In this document: positions 26,323 to 37,282 of the stretch, piece by piece
How positions within the stretch are numbered: position 1 is the stretch's first letter
Layout of the letters: every line of letters begins with the position of its first letter
Program-made: the position numbers and the translations under genes
NCBI GenBank assembly: GCA_033002965.1
Contig: JAURVB010013627.1
Coordinates: 1 to 64,000, forward strand
Reading direction: 5' to 3'
Length of the DNA stretch: 64,000 nucleotides
From: Piper betle
Lineage: Eukaryota; Streptophyta; Magnoliopsida; Piperales; Piperaceae
The notes under the pieces: model-generated
What the model was told of the DNA's origin: nothing
The model's database searches: none
What the model saw: the letters and a program-made list of their open reading frames with translations, nothing else

Positions 26323-27765
26323 TTTGCCTCTTCCGCTCAATTCTTTCCCTCTTTCCCACTGCTACACAGCAAAGTTTACAGATCTGCCCGAGATTTGAAC
26401 ACTAATGATTGTTATTTTAAACCAGAGTTTTGTAGCTGTTTGCATGTGAATATACCGTATGCATACCAATTTTGATGCCTTTTTTCGAGGTGTGAATGAT
26501 GTGTTGGATTTAAGCAAAGCACCTTTTAGGGTTTTTTCCCCTTCTTCTGATTAGGTCTTGCCATCCAGATTCTAGATGTCGAAAACCTTGTCGGCAAAAT
26601 CTTCTCTCAAAAACTAGCAGGTCATTTGCAATTTGGGGTAGACAAGTGCTGGACTAGATGTGAGTGTCTGTTTTCGTCATAATTAATTAGTTGGATCTGA
26701 TCCGATACCCGATAGGTACAGAAATTTCAAGACAATTGATGCCTCGATTTGTCATAGCGAACAAATGAAAAACAAACAGAGGCTGAGAATCATCATCAAA
26801 ACAAACTTGTTTAGTTAATTCTCGCTCATCAACAAAGAAAGCCTTCGGGTCGTTGCCCATCTTAATTAGTCGTAGAAAATGTGACAGCAATAATCCATAG
26901 CCATCTTTAAGATATAAATGATGAATGTATAATACTGCTTCACCAGTTAAGGTGTACAACAATCGTTAGTCTGGGTAATTTGTCTCGCGTTTTCACTATT
27001 CTAACATTAATAAACCCACAATGTAAAAAAATGACAGTTTATTAAGAATAGTCCTCTTCCGTGAATGAATCAATTATTATAAGAAACATAATATCTTTAG
27101 AAAAAAAATTATAAGAAATATAATATCTTAGAAAAATAAATTATAAGAAATCCAAATGGCGTCTACATGAAATCAAACGTATGGATGCAAATCATCATCG
27201 CAACAACTGAATTATTTGCTTTTACATCCTTTATCCGTGGTTTCATAAGAGGAAGAAATGGGGTGATAGTAAACCCCTGATGGGCCTACTATTATTGCAA
27301 AATTAATACTGGCCCAGAACAACTCCAAGCCGACAAAAAAGGCAAATGTATAGCATGGGCCCTGGTTCCATTATTATTATTTTTCCCCATTTAACCAATT
27401 AATATGGAGAAATGTACGTTGGCGAATACTTGATCCTTGTGACTTATTATGAAAAGAAAAAGAAAAATAATTGATCGATGTTAACATGAAAAATTATGAA
27501 TAATTGGGGGAGAACCACATCATCAATTTTATCAAGAATCAGTCACAGTGAAACTGAGCGCCTAGTGATAAATAGCTGAGCACATATTAAGTTGTAGACA
27601 GTGTATGTGTGCGCAGTTTATTGCTCATAAACAACATGTTGAGTTAAGTAACTTCAGTGACTTCTCGACCTTCGTCATCTCAAAGGAGCTAGTTAGGTTA
27701 ACCATAACAGCCTCTGCTCATGTCACACTGAGTCACTCAACCTTCAAGATCAAATGTAGATGCGT

Positions 27766-27815
<50 letters not shown>

Positions 27816-30800
27816 GAAATTCTGAATTGATATATGAAACCCAAATGATATTCCAGTTAGTTTTTTGAGAAAGAGGCATTCACTTTATCGAGCCAATAAT
27901 ATTTTTTCCTAGTTGATATATGTAAAACTGGTGTTTTGATTATTCGATTTCGTTGTATCTCTCTTAGCTCTGCGCTAATTTGTGTAGTCTTATTTTAGAG
28001 AAATGATATAATGAGAAACTTTAAAAATAAGAAATAATGAGAAACTTTGTGTGCACTGGTTATAAGGACGAGTGAGAAATGAGGGTATTGTGATAAATTT
28101 GTCAAAGTAACTTAAATGACCATCTTCGTATCGACCGTCCTTAAATTCTAACAATTCAGACGAAGTTTCTCATTTTAAAAAAATCTCGCTGCATCATTTC
28201 TCCTCGGTTGAGGTCGTTTAAACTTGTGTTGGCCCATCAATTCGTTCAGAGCCCATGTCAGTCTTAGAGACACACAACCTTGACCTTGCATCAAAATCAT
28301 TTGCATCTTTCGGAGAACATTTTTTGAAACCCTTGAAATGAGTCTTTTTTGAGCCCTTCAATAATAGGGGATTAGCTAACTAATGTAATTTGTTAAAGAA
28401 TTTTAAAAAAACCACTCCTTTTTAGTGGACGGCTTACAGAAGGGCTACTAAAAAAACTTTCCCATTCGCTTACCTCTAGACTTTTGACCTCTCAAAAATT
28501 GAATATATATGAGGCTGCGGAGACCGTAAAGACCAAAGGGCAAGTGTTTGTATCCTCCCAGGGGCAATATAAAATGCATGGAGAAGAACTATGATCATTT
28601 ATTTTCAATGAATAATAATTTGCATCATGCTCGTTTATGAACGAAACCGTTAAAGTTGCTTCTCTTAACCCAAATGATTAGTTAGACCAACTAAATTTAC
28701 AAAATTGGGAAGTCATATTTATGACGGCACAAACATTTCCTCTATAAAATATGGGTTTGTAGCACATCGCTCATTTTACTGTTACAGCCACTCGCTAACA
28801 CGGAAATTGAAATGTGCGGGTAAACGAGTTGGGCCGCCGATCAGGCATCAGTTGCAAACAATTGGCGTTGAAACTTGCACATCAAAATTGTTTACAATGA
28901 AAAATCTGTAGTTCAAGTCTTCTAAAAGCTTACATACTTGAATGCGATCAATTCAGCATGTTGGAGTTGGAATATTGTATGTATATATACATTGTGATGC
29001 TCGGAGCTATAATATTTTTTGAGCTATTAACTTACGGGCGATTTGATTTTTTTGATGAAAAATTGACAATCAAATATAAAAAATTGAGTTTCGCAATTTA
29101 TGTTAACCTCATGTAATTACTTTAGAATTTCAAATTAAAATAACTAAATCTTAAAATTACGGAGAAAAATCTTCTTAATCTAACTATTTAAGTTTGATCC
29201 AATGATGATTGAGATTTAATCGTTACCAAGATATTCTAACTCATAGTAACATTTATCTACATAATTAAATATATGATCAAGCTACTACTGCGGCAAGCAG
29301 CCGGACCGGTTCATAGTCCTCTAAATTCTAGCAGGCATATTGATATCAAACGATTTATTTAATAAGTTTTAATGTCCCACTATATCAGCTTGCATCTTGA
29401 CCCAATCGATACAATGAAATATTCGCACTTTAAATTAAGAATAAACTAGAAGTATTGTGCTTGCAATCTGTGTTGTACCAGTTGGGCAAAAAATTATGTA
29501 AAAATTTGAAGAGTGATTTTAATTAGTCTTATAGTTATAACAATCCAACAGGTGCAATGTGTGACTGGTTAAATCATTTTCACTCACAAGTGAATTTATA
29601 AGGTCCCAATCCGTGTAAATTGCTGGACTAAATTATTTATTAAAAATATTTAACCAGAATTAAAAATCTAAAAATTATATACCCTTATATATTACTACAC
29701 TAAATTTTACCCTTAGAAGGTAAGATTCCATATCAATATATTAGTAATTGACTCATTAATAATGTGTTATAAGTCATACATAGATATTGGATCTCACATG
29801 CATGCATTAAAATGTGTCTACAAAACAAAGTTTAATTAATTATAAAGCTTTCTGCCCAAAAAGATCAGAGATGATGATCAATTCCCACCTTCTTCTTCCT
29901 CCTCTCTTCTGCATGATCTCTTTTTCTTTCCTACATCACATGCATGCAGGCGTTGATGTTAAGGGCAATCAATTGACATGTTTAAGAACTTCCTTTTTCG
30001 TAGTTGACCATGAGTTTTCACATGTTTCCAACGGTCGACATTAATAAAAAGCACTTAATTTGGTTCCAAAAAATGAAAATAAAAAGCACTTTGAGTTTCT
30101 TATAAAAACATAACATGTATACTTAGAGACGTGCGTGGGTACACATGTTTTTTCATTTATCTTTTTGGCTCCGGTTTCATTATATATAATTTCTCTTTCA
30201 TAGTAATAAGAGGTTTCCCGTTTTCGTACTTTGATTGTTCTGATATAAAGCCCGGATGCGCCATTAAAGCCATTAGAACGTTTGATTCAATAAATATAAT
30301 TAGAGAAAATTCTATATATGGATCCTTTTAGTTTATATCATGTAAGAGAAATAAAGTCTAAAAAAATTAAATAGTTAATCCTATTATAATTGGCTTTATC
30401 CAAAGTATTTTATATACAAAAAATAGCATCAACCACTGTATTTTTTTATACAAATTAATCTTAATTAGTTCCAAATTTAAACGGTACATAATAATAATCA
30501 ATGCTTCTAACTTCCTAAGTAGATTTTATAAGCGATAGAAATGTCTTGCCTTTTCTTTTCTTAAAATTAACCATAAGAGACTCACTTCAAAGTAATTATT
30601 ATTATAATTTTAAACACAAAATATATTTATCTTATATTATTTTTTTGGTGAATTCAAATGTACTATTTCAAATCCGGTTGACTATTTAAAATTTTTCCAT
30701 ATATATATATATACTATTTCAAACCATACCTTAATTATTTTCACGTATTTCAAATTATAAAAAATGACTGATATTATGCAGATTGTTTCTCCTATATTAT

Positions 30801-32643
30801 TTTTTTCTGTAAATAGTGAATAAAGCGATTGTTCTCCCAGAACGTAGGCGAGGGTGCTTCCCTGTATGTGTTTTTATTGGTTATTTGCCCTTTTATTTTG
30901 ATAAGTTTTTAGGAAAAAATTTTTAAAATTTCTTGTAGTTATGATTGGGATGTAAAATTTATATAATATATATTGAATTCGAATTGAACACGGTGTAAAA
31001 TTTTCAATAATGACATAATTACCCTTGAGTTGAAAATGGTTCAAAATAAGAAAAAACAAATGAAATTTAATTTTTTGAAGGGGTGGGCCGGGGGCATTGG
31101 CAGGCCTGAATTTTTGTTTAAAAAATAAATTAAAAGTAATTTTTGTTTATTTTTTAAAATTTTCTATTATTTTAAAACCTAGGATAGTCATGTTATTGTT
31201 GAAAATTTTACACCATGTTCAATATTGTGTAGAATTCCATACCCATTTAATATTATAAAAAATCATTTTTGTAAAAAAAATCTATTTTTTTCTCACGCAA
31301 GTAGCATATTTAACTTGAACAAGAGAAAGTAATTTACAAAACACGGCATCATAAGGTCATCCTAGCTTGTGACACCGCACAAAATTGACAATTTATGAGC
31401 TAAACTATTAGCAGATCGAGGACACCATATGACACGAAATTATATTTACTACAAACATGACGAACTCTATCAATAATTCACAAATGCACCCTATGATCAA
31501 ATGAAATATTATTGTTAATTCCTTCCACAGGAGCTCGACGGTTCATAAAGATTGTTGTAGGAAAGAGGCCCAGTTTGATAGCCTCCACCACTGCATCTCC
31601 ATTTCCTCCGCAGCAAGAACATACCTAAATCCGTAAAGAGAGGGAAACTACGAGGATTGATAAAAAAAAGGTGCCCATGTCGAGGGAGGGAGATCGAACC
31701 ACGCGTTTTGTGACATGTGTCCGAGATGGTATGATCGGTCTGGTCTATGTACTATACCCATGGTCGTTCCAGGATTCCAACCCCTCGTCAAACTAATAAG
31801 GAAGATGAAGAAATGTCATCGTTAGACTCAGCCAGTTCTGATGATCATTATCAGGAATAGAGTATGGGTTTAGGCGAAGCATATTTCCACGCCTTTCACA
31901 TGCCTATTTTGCTATAGTTTATGCACCCTCACCCCCTCTACATACAATGTATAATTTATCTATAGCACATTTCCGCCGTGGTTGTTGAATCGATTTTTCC
32001 TACAGATTACAATGAATCGATACATACAATTTACAGGTCCGCATGCAAGCCTCGCTTCAATTTCAATGGACCTGACTCTATCATATCCAATAACTGCGCG
32101 CCATCATTCAGCTAATCAAACAAAGAGTCAAACCAATTTGATAGTAATTGCAGACAATGGGTTCATGGACAGTTTGATGCACGATACTGACGATAAATCA
32201 TTGATTCGTATTGATCGATTGCATAACAAAATACAGACTTTTGCATGTAGACAACAAAAAAGACAATTTGCTCATAATCAATGAACAATCTTCTTTCTTT
32301 CGCGGTATGGAAGGAAGTCAATAACTTAGTATAACACGAGCATGACATTAATATAACCTGTACATAAAAATAAAAACAGCAACCCACAAATTAAACCATA
32401 ATAGCTACACATTTAAATATTACAAACCCATCAAATTTCTGTTCTAATATCGCGGGCGTAAAGCTGACCACCGACCCCCACCCAAGCCCGGAGCCACGCA
32501 CGCTACGCTATCATATTTATGTATATGATTACCTATAAATTATGAATGGCCACATGTTTGAAATTGATCGAAGCTACACTTAATTAAAATATTACGAGGT
32601 CAAACTCCCATCCAAATCAACACTTTGCTGGTACCGGTCCAAC
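26323..32643. other. Long AT-rich intergenic region, no recognised gene
   Basis: The first few hundred bases are the response regulator's 3' UTR and flank. A minus-strand 91-codon frame at 26687-26962 has fairly balanced composition but no recognised domain; it is recorded, not called. A TA microsatellite spans 27769-27812. Near 27075-27150 a short phrase (AAATTATAAGAAAT) recurs. I see nothing supportable in the rest, which is largely AT-rich and may hold decayed elements. Confidence 0.35.
27769..27812. repeat. TA dinucleotide microsatellite
   Basis: A pure TA tract of about 44 bases. Similar tracts lie at 19496-19530 and 35083-35124. Confidence 0.9.
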
Positions 32644-32651
32644 CTTATAAA
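32644..32651 (+). promoter_or_regulatory. Candidate TATA box of the DUF4228 gene
   Basis: CTTATAAA lies about 107 bases before the ATG at 32751, consistent with initiation near 32675 and a leader of about 75 bases. Confidence 0.5.
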
Positions 32652-32750
32652 TCAAACACCCATCAACGCATCTTATTATTTCTCCCAACGAAACTCATCA
32701 AAGATTATTATCAGATTCGTCATTTTGAAGGTTAATTGTGAGGCTCCATC

Positions 32751-33413
32751 ATGGGTAATGCGATAAGTCCATGTTATTGTTGCTATGTGGGAGCCGCGGG
32801 CGCCTCCGCAAAGCTGGTTTTCTGGGAGGGCACCACCAGGTTGATCTCCGGGAAGTGCCTGGTCGGAGAGATCATGTTCCAGTTCCCCGACCGGATTGTT
32901 TGCCACGCCGACTCGTTCTACATCGGCCACCCCGTGCCGGTGCTGGGCATCGACGACGAGCTGGTCAGGGGCCAGACCTACTTCGTCCTCCCCGTCGACC
33001 ACTTTGCAGGTCAAGTCTTGTCCTCCAAGTCCATCGTTGCTCTTGCGGCAGCTCATTCCAACCATAGAGGATCAAATCCTATCAACTTCGGCGGCAACCC
33101 ATTTCAATACGAGAAGGCGGCCAACGGCAGAGTGCTGGTCAAGGTGTCGCCGGAGTTTATCATGCGAATCATCGCCGGAGCTAAAGAAGAAGATCAAGAA
33201 GGCCGGGTCGATAGTACTAACGGAGGAAGCACTAGTTCTCTGTGTAGCACGCCGGAGTTGCAAAAGCATTATGCGATGTTGGTTGGATCAAAAGAGCAGG
33301 TTTGGTCTCCCAAGCTCGAGACCATCACCGAGATCAATATGAAGAGTGCCAGGCAGTTGTCCCCATACCGATTGTTAGGCCTAGATTGGCGATCGGAGAA
33401 GATGACTGCGTAG
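32751..33413 (+). CDS. DUF4228/PADRE family protein, predicted N-acylated
   Basis: A single-exon frame of 220 residues. The N-terminus MGNAISPCYCC has glycine 2 for N-myristoylation and nearby cysteines (8, 10, 11) for palmitoylation, as in many plant DUF4228 (PADRE) proteins. The family core follows: a strand-rich N-terminal half (LVFWEGTTRLISG...GEIMFQFPD...HADSFYIGHPVPVL...ELVRGQTYFVLP), then KVSPEFIMRII and, near the C-terminus, a Ser-rich linker with SLCSTPELQKHY and a basic tail. Family members are often induced by abiotic stress and pathogens; no biochemical activity is known to me. The exon is GC-rich against AT-rich flanks. The start is the only ATG giving the acylation signal. Confidence 0.88.
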   Translation: MGNAISPCYCCYVGAAGASAKLVFWEGTTRLISGKCLVGEIMFQFPDRIVCHADSFYIGHPVPVLGIDDELVRGQTYFVLPVDHFAGQVLSSKSIVALAAAHSNHRGSNPINFGGNPFQYEKAANGRVLVKVSPEFIMRIIAGAKEEDQEGRVDSTNGGSTSSLCSTPELQKHYAMLVGSKEQVWSPKLETITEINMKSARQLSPYRLLGLDWRSEKMTA

Positions 33414-34105
33414 ACGTGGATCGGACTAGTTGTCTTGTCCCATTTTTGTTTTCTTCTTCCAATTAGACAGCTTACTCATGGCGATGGATTTGTTCATTCT
33501 TTCCCCAAAATGTACGTATACGTTCAATATTTATAAAATCCATTCCCAGCTAGCTCGTTGCAATATCTCTAATTTCTTCCATTACAAAATAGAGGACTAC
33601 TTGATTCTTGATACTTTTACTGTATTGATCATGTTAGAAACTTGCCCATTTAGGCTATTTGTTCTAATTTATTAGCATGATATTGGGTTTAGATCTTGGG
33701 TGATTGCTTTTTTAAAACAAATTGCTTTTACATGTGCGGGTTGCACACGGTGTTCGGCACCCATGATTCCACAGTTTGTATGAGCGGAAGTTGAACAATC
33801 CGAGACACAGACTTTAATTTATGACGACCAGTCTCACTGTAGCTAATTTCTCAGAATTCTCATGGCTAGTCTAAAAAATTACGCTCAATTCGCCATCTAT
33901 TTTCATTCAAATTTTCCCAATTTTATTTTTTAAAATATTTGGGTGGACCAATTTCCTTTGCTTGATTTGGCTTCACGGCCGTGATTTCCATGTCTACGTG
34001 CAACTACACAAAATTTTACCTCTTCAACATTGAATAAACTAGATTTTGAACGATTTTTTTGAAAAAACTAAAATTGGTACTTCGAAAAAAGAGACTTTGT
34101 TAACA
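33414..34105. other. 3' flank of the DUF4228 gene
   Basis: AT-rich sequence, probably 3' UTR then intergenic. A plus-strand frame at 33430-33675 has no recognisable domain and low-complexity composition. Nothing further is supported. Confidence 0.4.
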
Positions 34106-35081
34106 ACGTATTGCGTATCCGCATTTATTTTTTGTATCAAAATCCTAGTGTACAGAGAAATCAAAATTGTTTATTATTTTTAGAACTCATGTTAAAATTG
34201 TTATTGTAGGCATATTTACACAGCTATTATTATATACACGCCGCTTATTCTTACCGCCATGATTATGCATGACCAACGGTCAGTTTCTAATTCTTTTCAC
34301 GTATGGGCACAAAAATTACTTAAGACCCATTGAAATTTTGGAAAGGTAGAACTAGGGGTGCTAATTGAGCGAGTGAGCCGAGCTCAACATGTGTTTGAAC
34401 TCGGCTCGAGATCGAACGAGTTTTGGACATACATGCTCGAGTTCGACTCGAATATCTTTTATGTGTTTGAGCTCGACTCGAGCTCGAATATACTTAAACT
34501 GTTTAATTTTTGTGAGCTCTGTTCGCCAGTTCGTTCGTTAACGTCAAAAGTGCCTCACTTAAAAAAACTTGAAGTCATCAAGGTGAATACTTGTCATCTC
34601 AACTATCTTGCTTCTTTGTTATTATATTTCATATATATATATATATAAATATAAATAAATAAATAAATAAATAAATAAAATAAAATATAAAGACTATATT
34701 ATTATATTATTTTATCGAGTCGAGTTCGAGTCGAACTACGAGTCGAGGTTCGAGTCGAACCACGAGTCGAGTTCGAGTTATAACCGAGTCGAGTCGAGTC
34801 GAACATGACATTGCTCAAGCTCGGCTCGTAAGGTTCGAGTTCGAGTGGAGTTCGAGTGGAGTTCGAGTCTAGCATTTAAATGTCGAGTTTCGAGTCGAGT
34901 CAAACCGAGCCGAACGCTAAATGCTCACGAGCTGACTCGCTCAATTAGCAACCCTAGGTAGAACTGACTCAATCTAATAAATTTGTAAGAAATTTATATC
35001 TCTCAATAATTGTTAATTAATAACACCTTAGATTATTTAGCGGTTCATAGTTTGTTTATTCAAAGCTATAGTAATTCATAG

Positions 35082-35126
<45 letters not shown>

Positions 35127-35191
35127 TACTATAAATTATCTATATTTATTTATATATCTTGTAAACATCTATTTTATTTGCCAAACTATTT
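34106..35191. repeat. Outer inverted block, left copy (filled)
   Basis: Apart from the 602-bp insertion at 34354-34955, this block aligns in reverse orientation with 46067-46485 at roughly 85-90% by eye: for example AATCCTAGTGTACAGAGA near 34141 against TCTCTGTACACTAGGATT near 46431. The left copy also has an AT microsatellite (35083-35124) absent from the right. Its place outside the RING palindrome suggests the inverted duplication originally extended this far and was later interrupted by elements on both sides. Confidence 0.8.
34344..34965. mobile_element. MULE-like non-autonomous TIR element with 10-bp target duplication
   Basis: The element spans 34354-34955 (602 bp). The 5' end AGGGGTGCTAATTGAGCGAG and the complement of the 3' end, AGGGTTGCTAATTGAGCGAG, are near-perfect terminal inverted repeats. 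Flanks 34344-34353 and 34956-34965 are identical AGGTAGAACT, a 10-bp target duplication within the Mutator range. The paralogous site near 46240 has a single AGGTACAACT equivalent on its minus strand, an empty site. The interior is rich in GAGTCGAG and AT runs with no coding capacity. Relatives lie at 24532-24981 and, as a 3' half, about 5040-5320. Confidence 0.9.
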
Positions 35192-35268
35192 AGCATGTGG
35201 CATATTTCTTACCGTGTAATGGTCCACTTGTCTTAAGAAAACTATTTTATCTACACTAGCTGAACCAT

Positions 35269-36850
35269 AGGGGTGGGCATTGGTCGGACGGATATTGGAC
35301 AATTTATTGCTTGTGTCTATTCGAAATTTCGTCAAATAAAAGTTGTCCAACTGAATCATTATTCGAATTGTCCATCAGGCCCAAATAGTATCCGTGGACG
35401 GTTCGAAATCAAATAGCTTACCTATTACTGTTTACAAAGCCCTCGTCTCCCCTGTGACCGCCTGCAAACCCCCTCCACCGCCCTACATGCTGCCTGTGTA
35501 CCCCCTCTGCCGCCCTGCACACTCCATGTGTACCCCCTCAATACCCCCTCCATCAGCGCCCGCTTACCCTCCATCGCCATGCGTGCTGAGGCGAAGCTAA
35601 AGCTGTTCGTGAGGAACCTCCCGATGAGGCCAGGGAGTAGGCGTTGTCGGATTACTTTGTCAATACGGGGAGGTGGTCTGGTTGGTAGTGTCAAGGTACA
35701 AGAGCACTAGGAACCTGAAAGGCTTCGGCTTCGTGAGTTTCACTACCATTGAGTGCATGGATACTTCAAGACAATCCTTCTAATCCTTCTTCGGAGGATG
35801 GTTGGTTCCCCTTGTTTAGGGTTTATACATGTTGTGTATTTGCGTTTGACGCTTTGATTTGAAATTTGTTTACATGTTGATGATTGTTGGGGTTTTTTTA
35901 AGGATAATTAGGTTTTTTATATATCTTTATATAGATTTTGAATGATTCAATAGCATTGTTGTTGATTTAGGGAAATTTGTTAGGTGTGATGTGACTAGGT
36001 ATTGTACGGTGGCTTCTGTTTTTTTTTTTTTGTTAGTGTCATGGTTTGGTTTTTTTGGTAGTTGGTGAATTTGTTTTTGACGTGGGTTCTGACGAGTTTG
36101 GATTGGATTTTGAGGGACTGTTCTTCTTCTTAGTCTGCTGCTTGGTATTTGATCTTTAGTTGGATTTGGGGCGGTTTTTTTGACGTTGGGATTTTTGGAT
36201 CGTCCCGGCTTTAGCTTATGGTGAAGAACCTGATTCTTCCTCCACGTTTCAACCACTTTTGCGTCTTGTAGTTTCTTTTCCTAAACTTCTTTGCCCGGGA
36301 CTTGTGATCGAAATTTCGAATTTTTTTATTTTTTATTTTTATAAGTTTTTCTCTTTGTCAGCTACCCAAAGTCTCAACCTTTACTTTATTTTTGCCGCTT
36401 TTTCAGTTTTCTCGTGGGAAGGTGAGGAAAAAGTATTAAAAAGACGGTTCTTGAGCAATTGCATCCAATTTTATGTCTTCTTCTTGTGCATCTCCATTTT
36501 TGCATTGTCGGTTTTTGTTCATATGGTGATAGGGGTACTTCTTAGAACTCTTGATCAAACTTTTTGGTGATTGGGATTGGGTTTTTTTTTCGAGTTATTT
36601 TAGATATTAAATAATATCAAATTTATGGATAAATTTAATTAATTTTACTATACATTATAATTTAAAATTGTTATAAAATATAATATTAACTTTACGAGTA
36701 TTAAAAATATTATGTTATTAATATAAAATATTAGATAATCGGTCATTTAGTTGGACAAAAAAATATCCAAATATCTATTTTTTTATTTGATTAAATTCGA
36801 TCAATTAAATTTGGTCAAATTCGATAATTCAAACGTCCGCGTCCACCCCT
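35269..36850. mobile_element. hAT-like element carrying an RRM gene fragment
   Basis: The ends AGGGGTGGGC and, on the complement, AGGGGTGGAC form short inverted repeats like plant hAT termini. Subterminal GGACAA/TTGTCC words recur inside both ends. The 8-base flanks (TGAACCAT and CCAGAGTC) do not match, so the boundaries or element class remain uncertain. The interior holds a broken RRM coding piece (35575-35765) followed by T-rich, intron-like sequence. No transposase is seen, so it would be non-autonomous. Confidence 0.5.
35575..35765 (+). pseudogene. Captured RRM-domain fragment, frameshifted
   Basis: An RNP2-like motif LFVRNL is encoded at 35603-35620 and an RNP1-like motif KGFGFVSF at 35718-35741, about the right distance apart for one RNA-recognition motif, but in different reading frames, so at least one indel separates them. 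A proline-rich frame precedes it (35440-35575) and T-rich DNA follows, suggesting that exon plus intron was copied at the DNA level. It lies inside the hAT-like element, which makes it a captured gene piece. The donor gene is not in the window. Confidence 0.65.
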
Positions 36851-37282
36851 CCAGAGTCACCACTTGCCTTAAGAGAAAATAAATAAATAATGCATGAGGC
36901 ACATGTTAGTAACAGCTTACTCTTGAAAGATTATTAGATGTACTATAATTCATCTAATTAATAAATATAGTACAAAGTATTTCCTGCTCAGATTACAAGC
37001 ATAGATCTTTTACGGTTATAAATTTTGACCAGCTAATTAACAAGCTTGTTAATTATTTGATAAATTTTTACTATAATAAAGCTTATTAATTATTTGTTAA
37101 TTAAAAAGCTTGTTAACCCTACCCAGATCAAATAAATAAATCAATCAATCAATAAAAAAAATAATTTTGAGAATAAAATTTTACCGGGAATTCAGCTTAA
37201 AAAGTTATTTTGTAATAATTCTTGTTTTCTTTTTAGAGTTGACTTAATGTAATTTTTGTATTTTTAGTTTTCTTATTATATA
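36851..37282. other. AT-rich spacer before the palindrome
   Basis: No gene. It contains several AAGCTTGTTAA / TTAACAAGCTT words in alternating orientation (about 37040-37120) and ends in a short TA microsatellite that marks the left edge of the palindrome. Confidence 0.4.

Noticed and set aside
36259..36570. Open frame at 36259-36570
   Set aside because: T-rich, low-complexity hydrophobic frame inside the hAT-like element, more like captured intron sequence than coding DNA.
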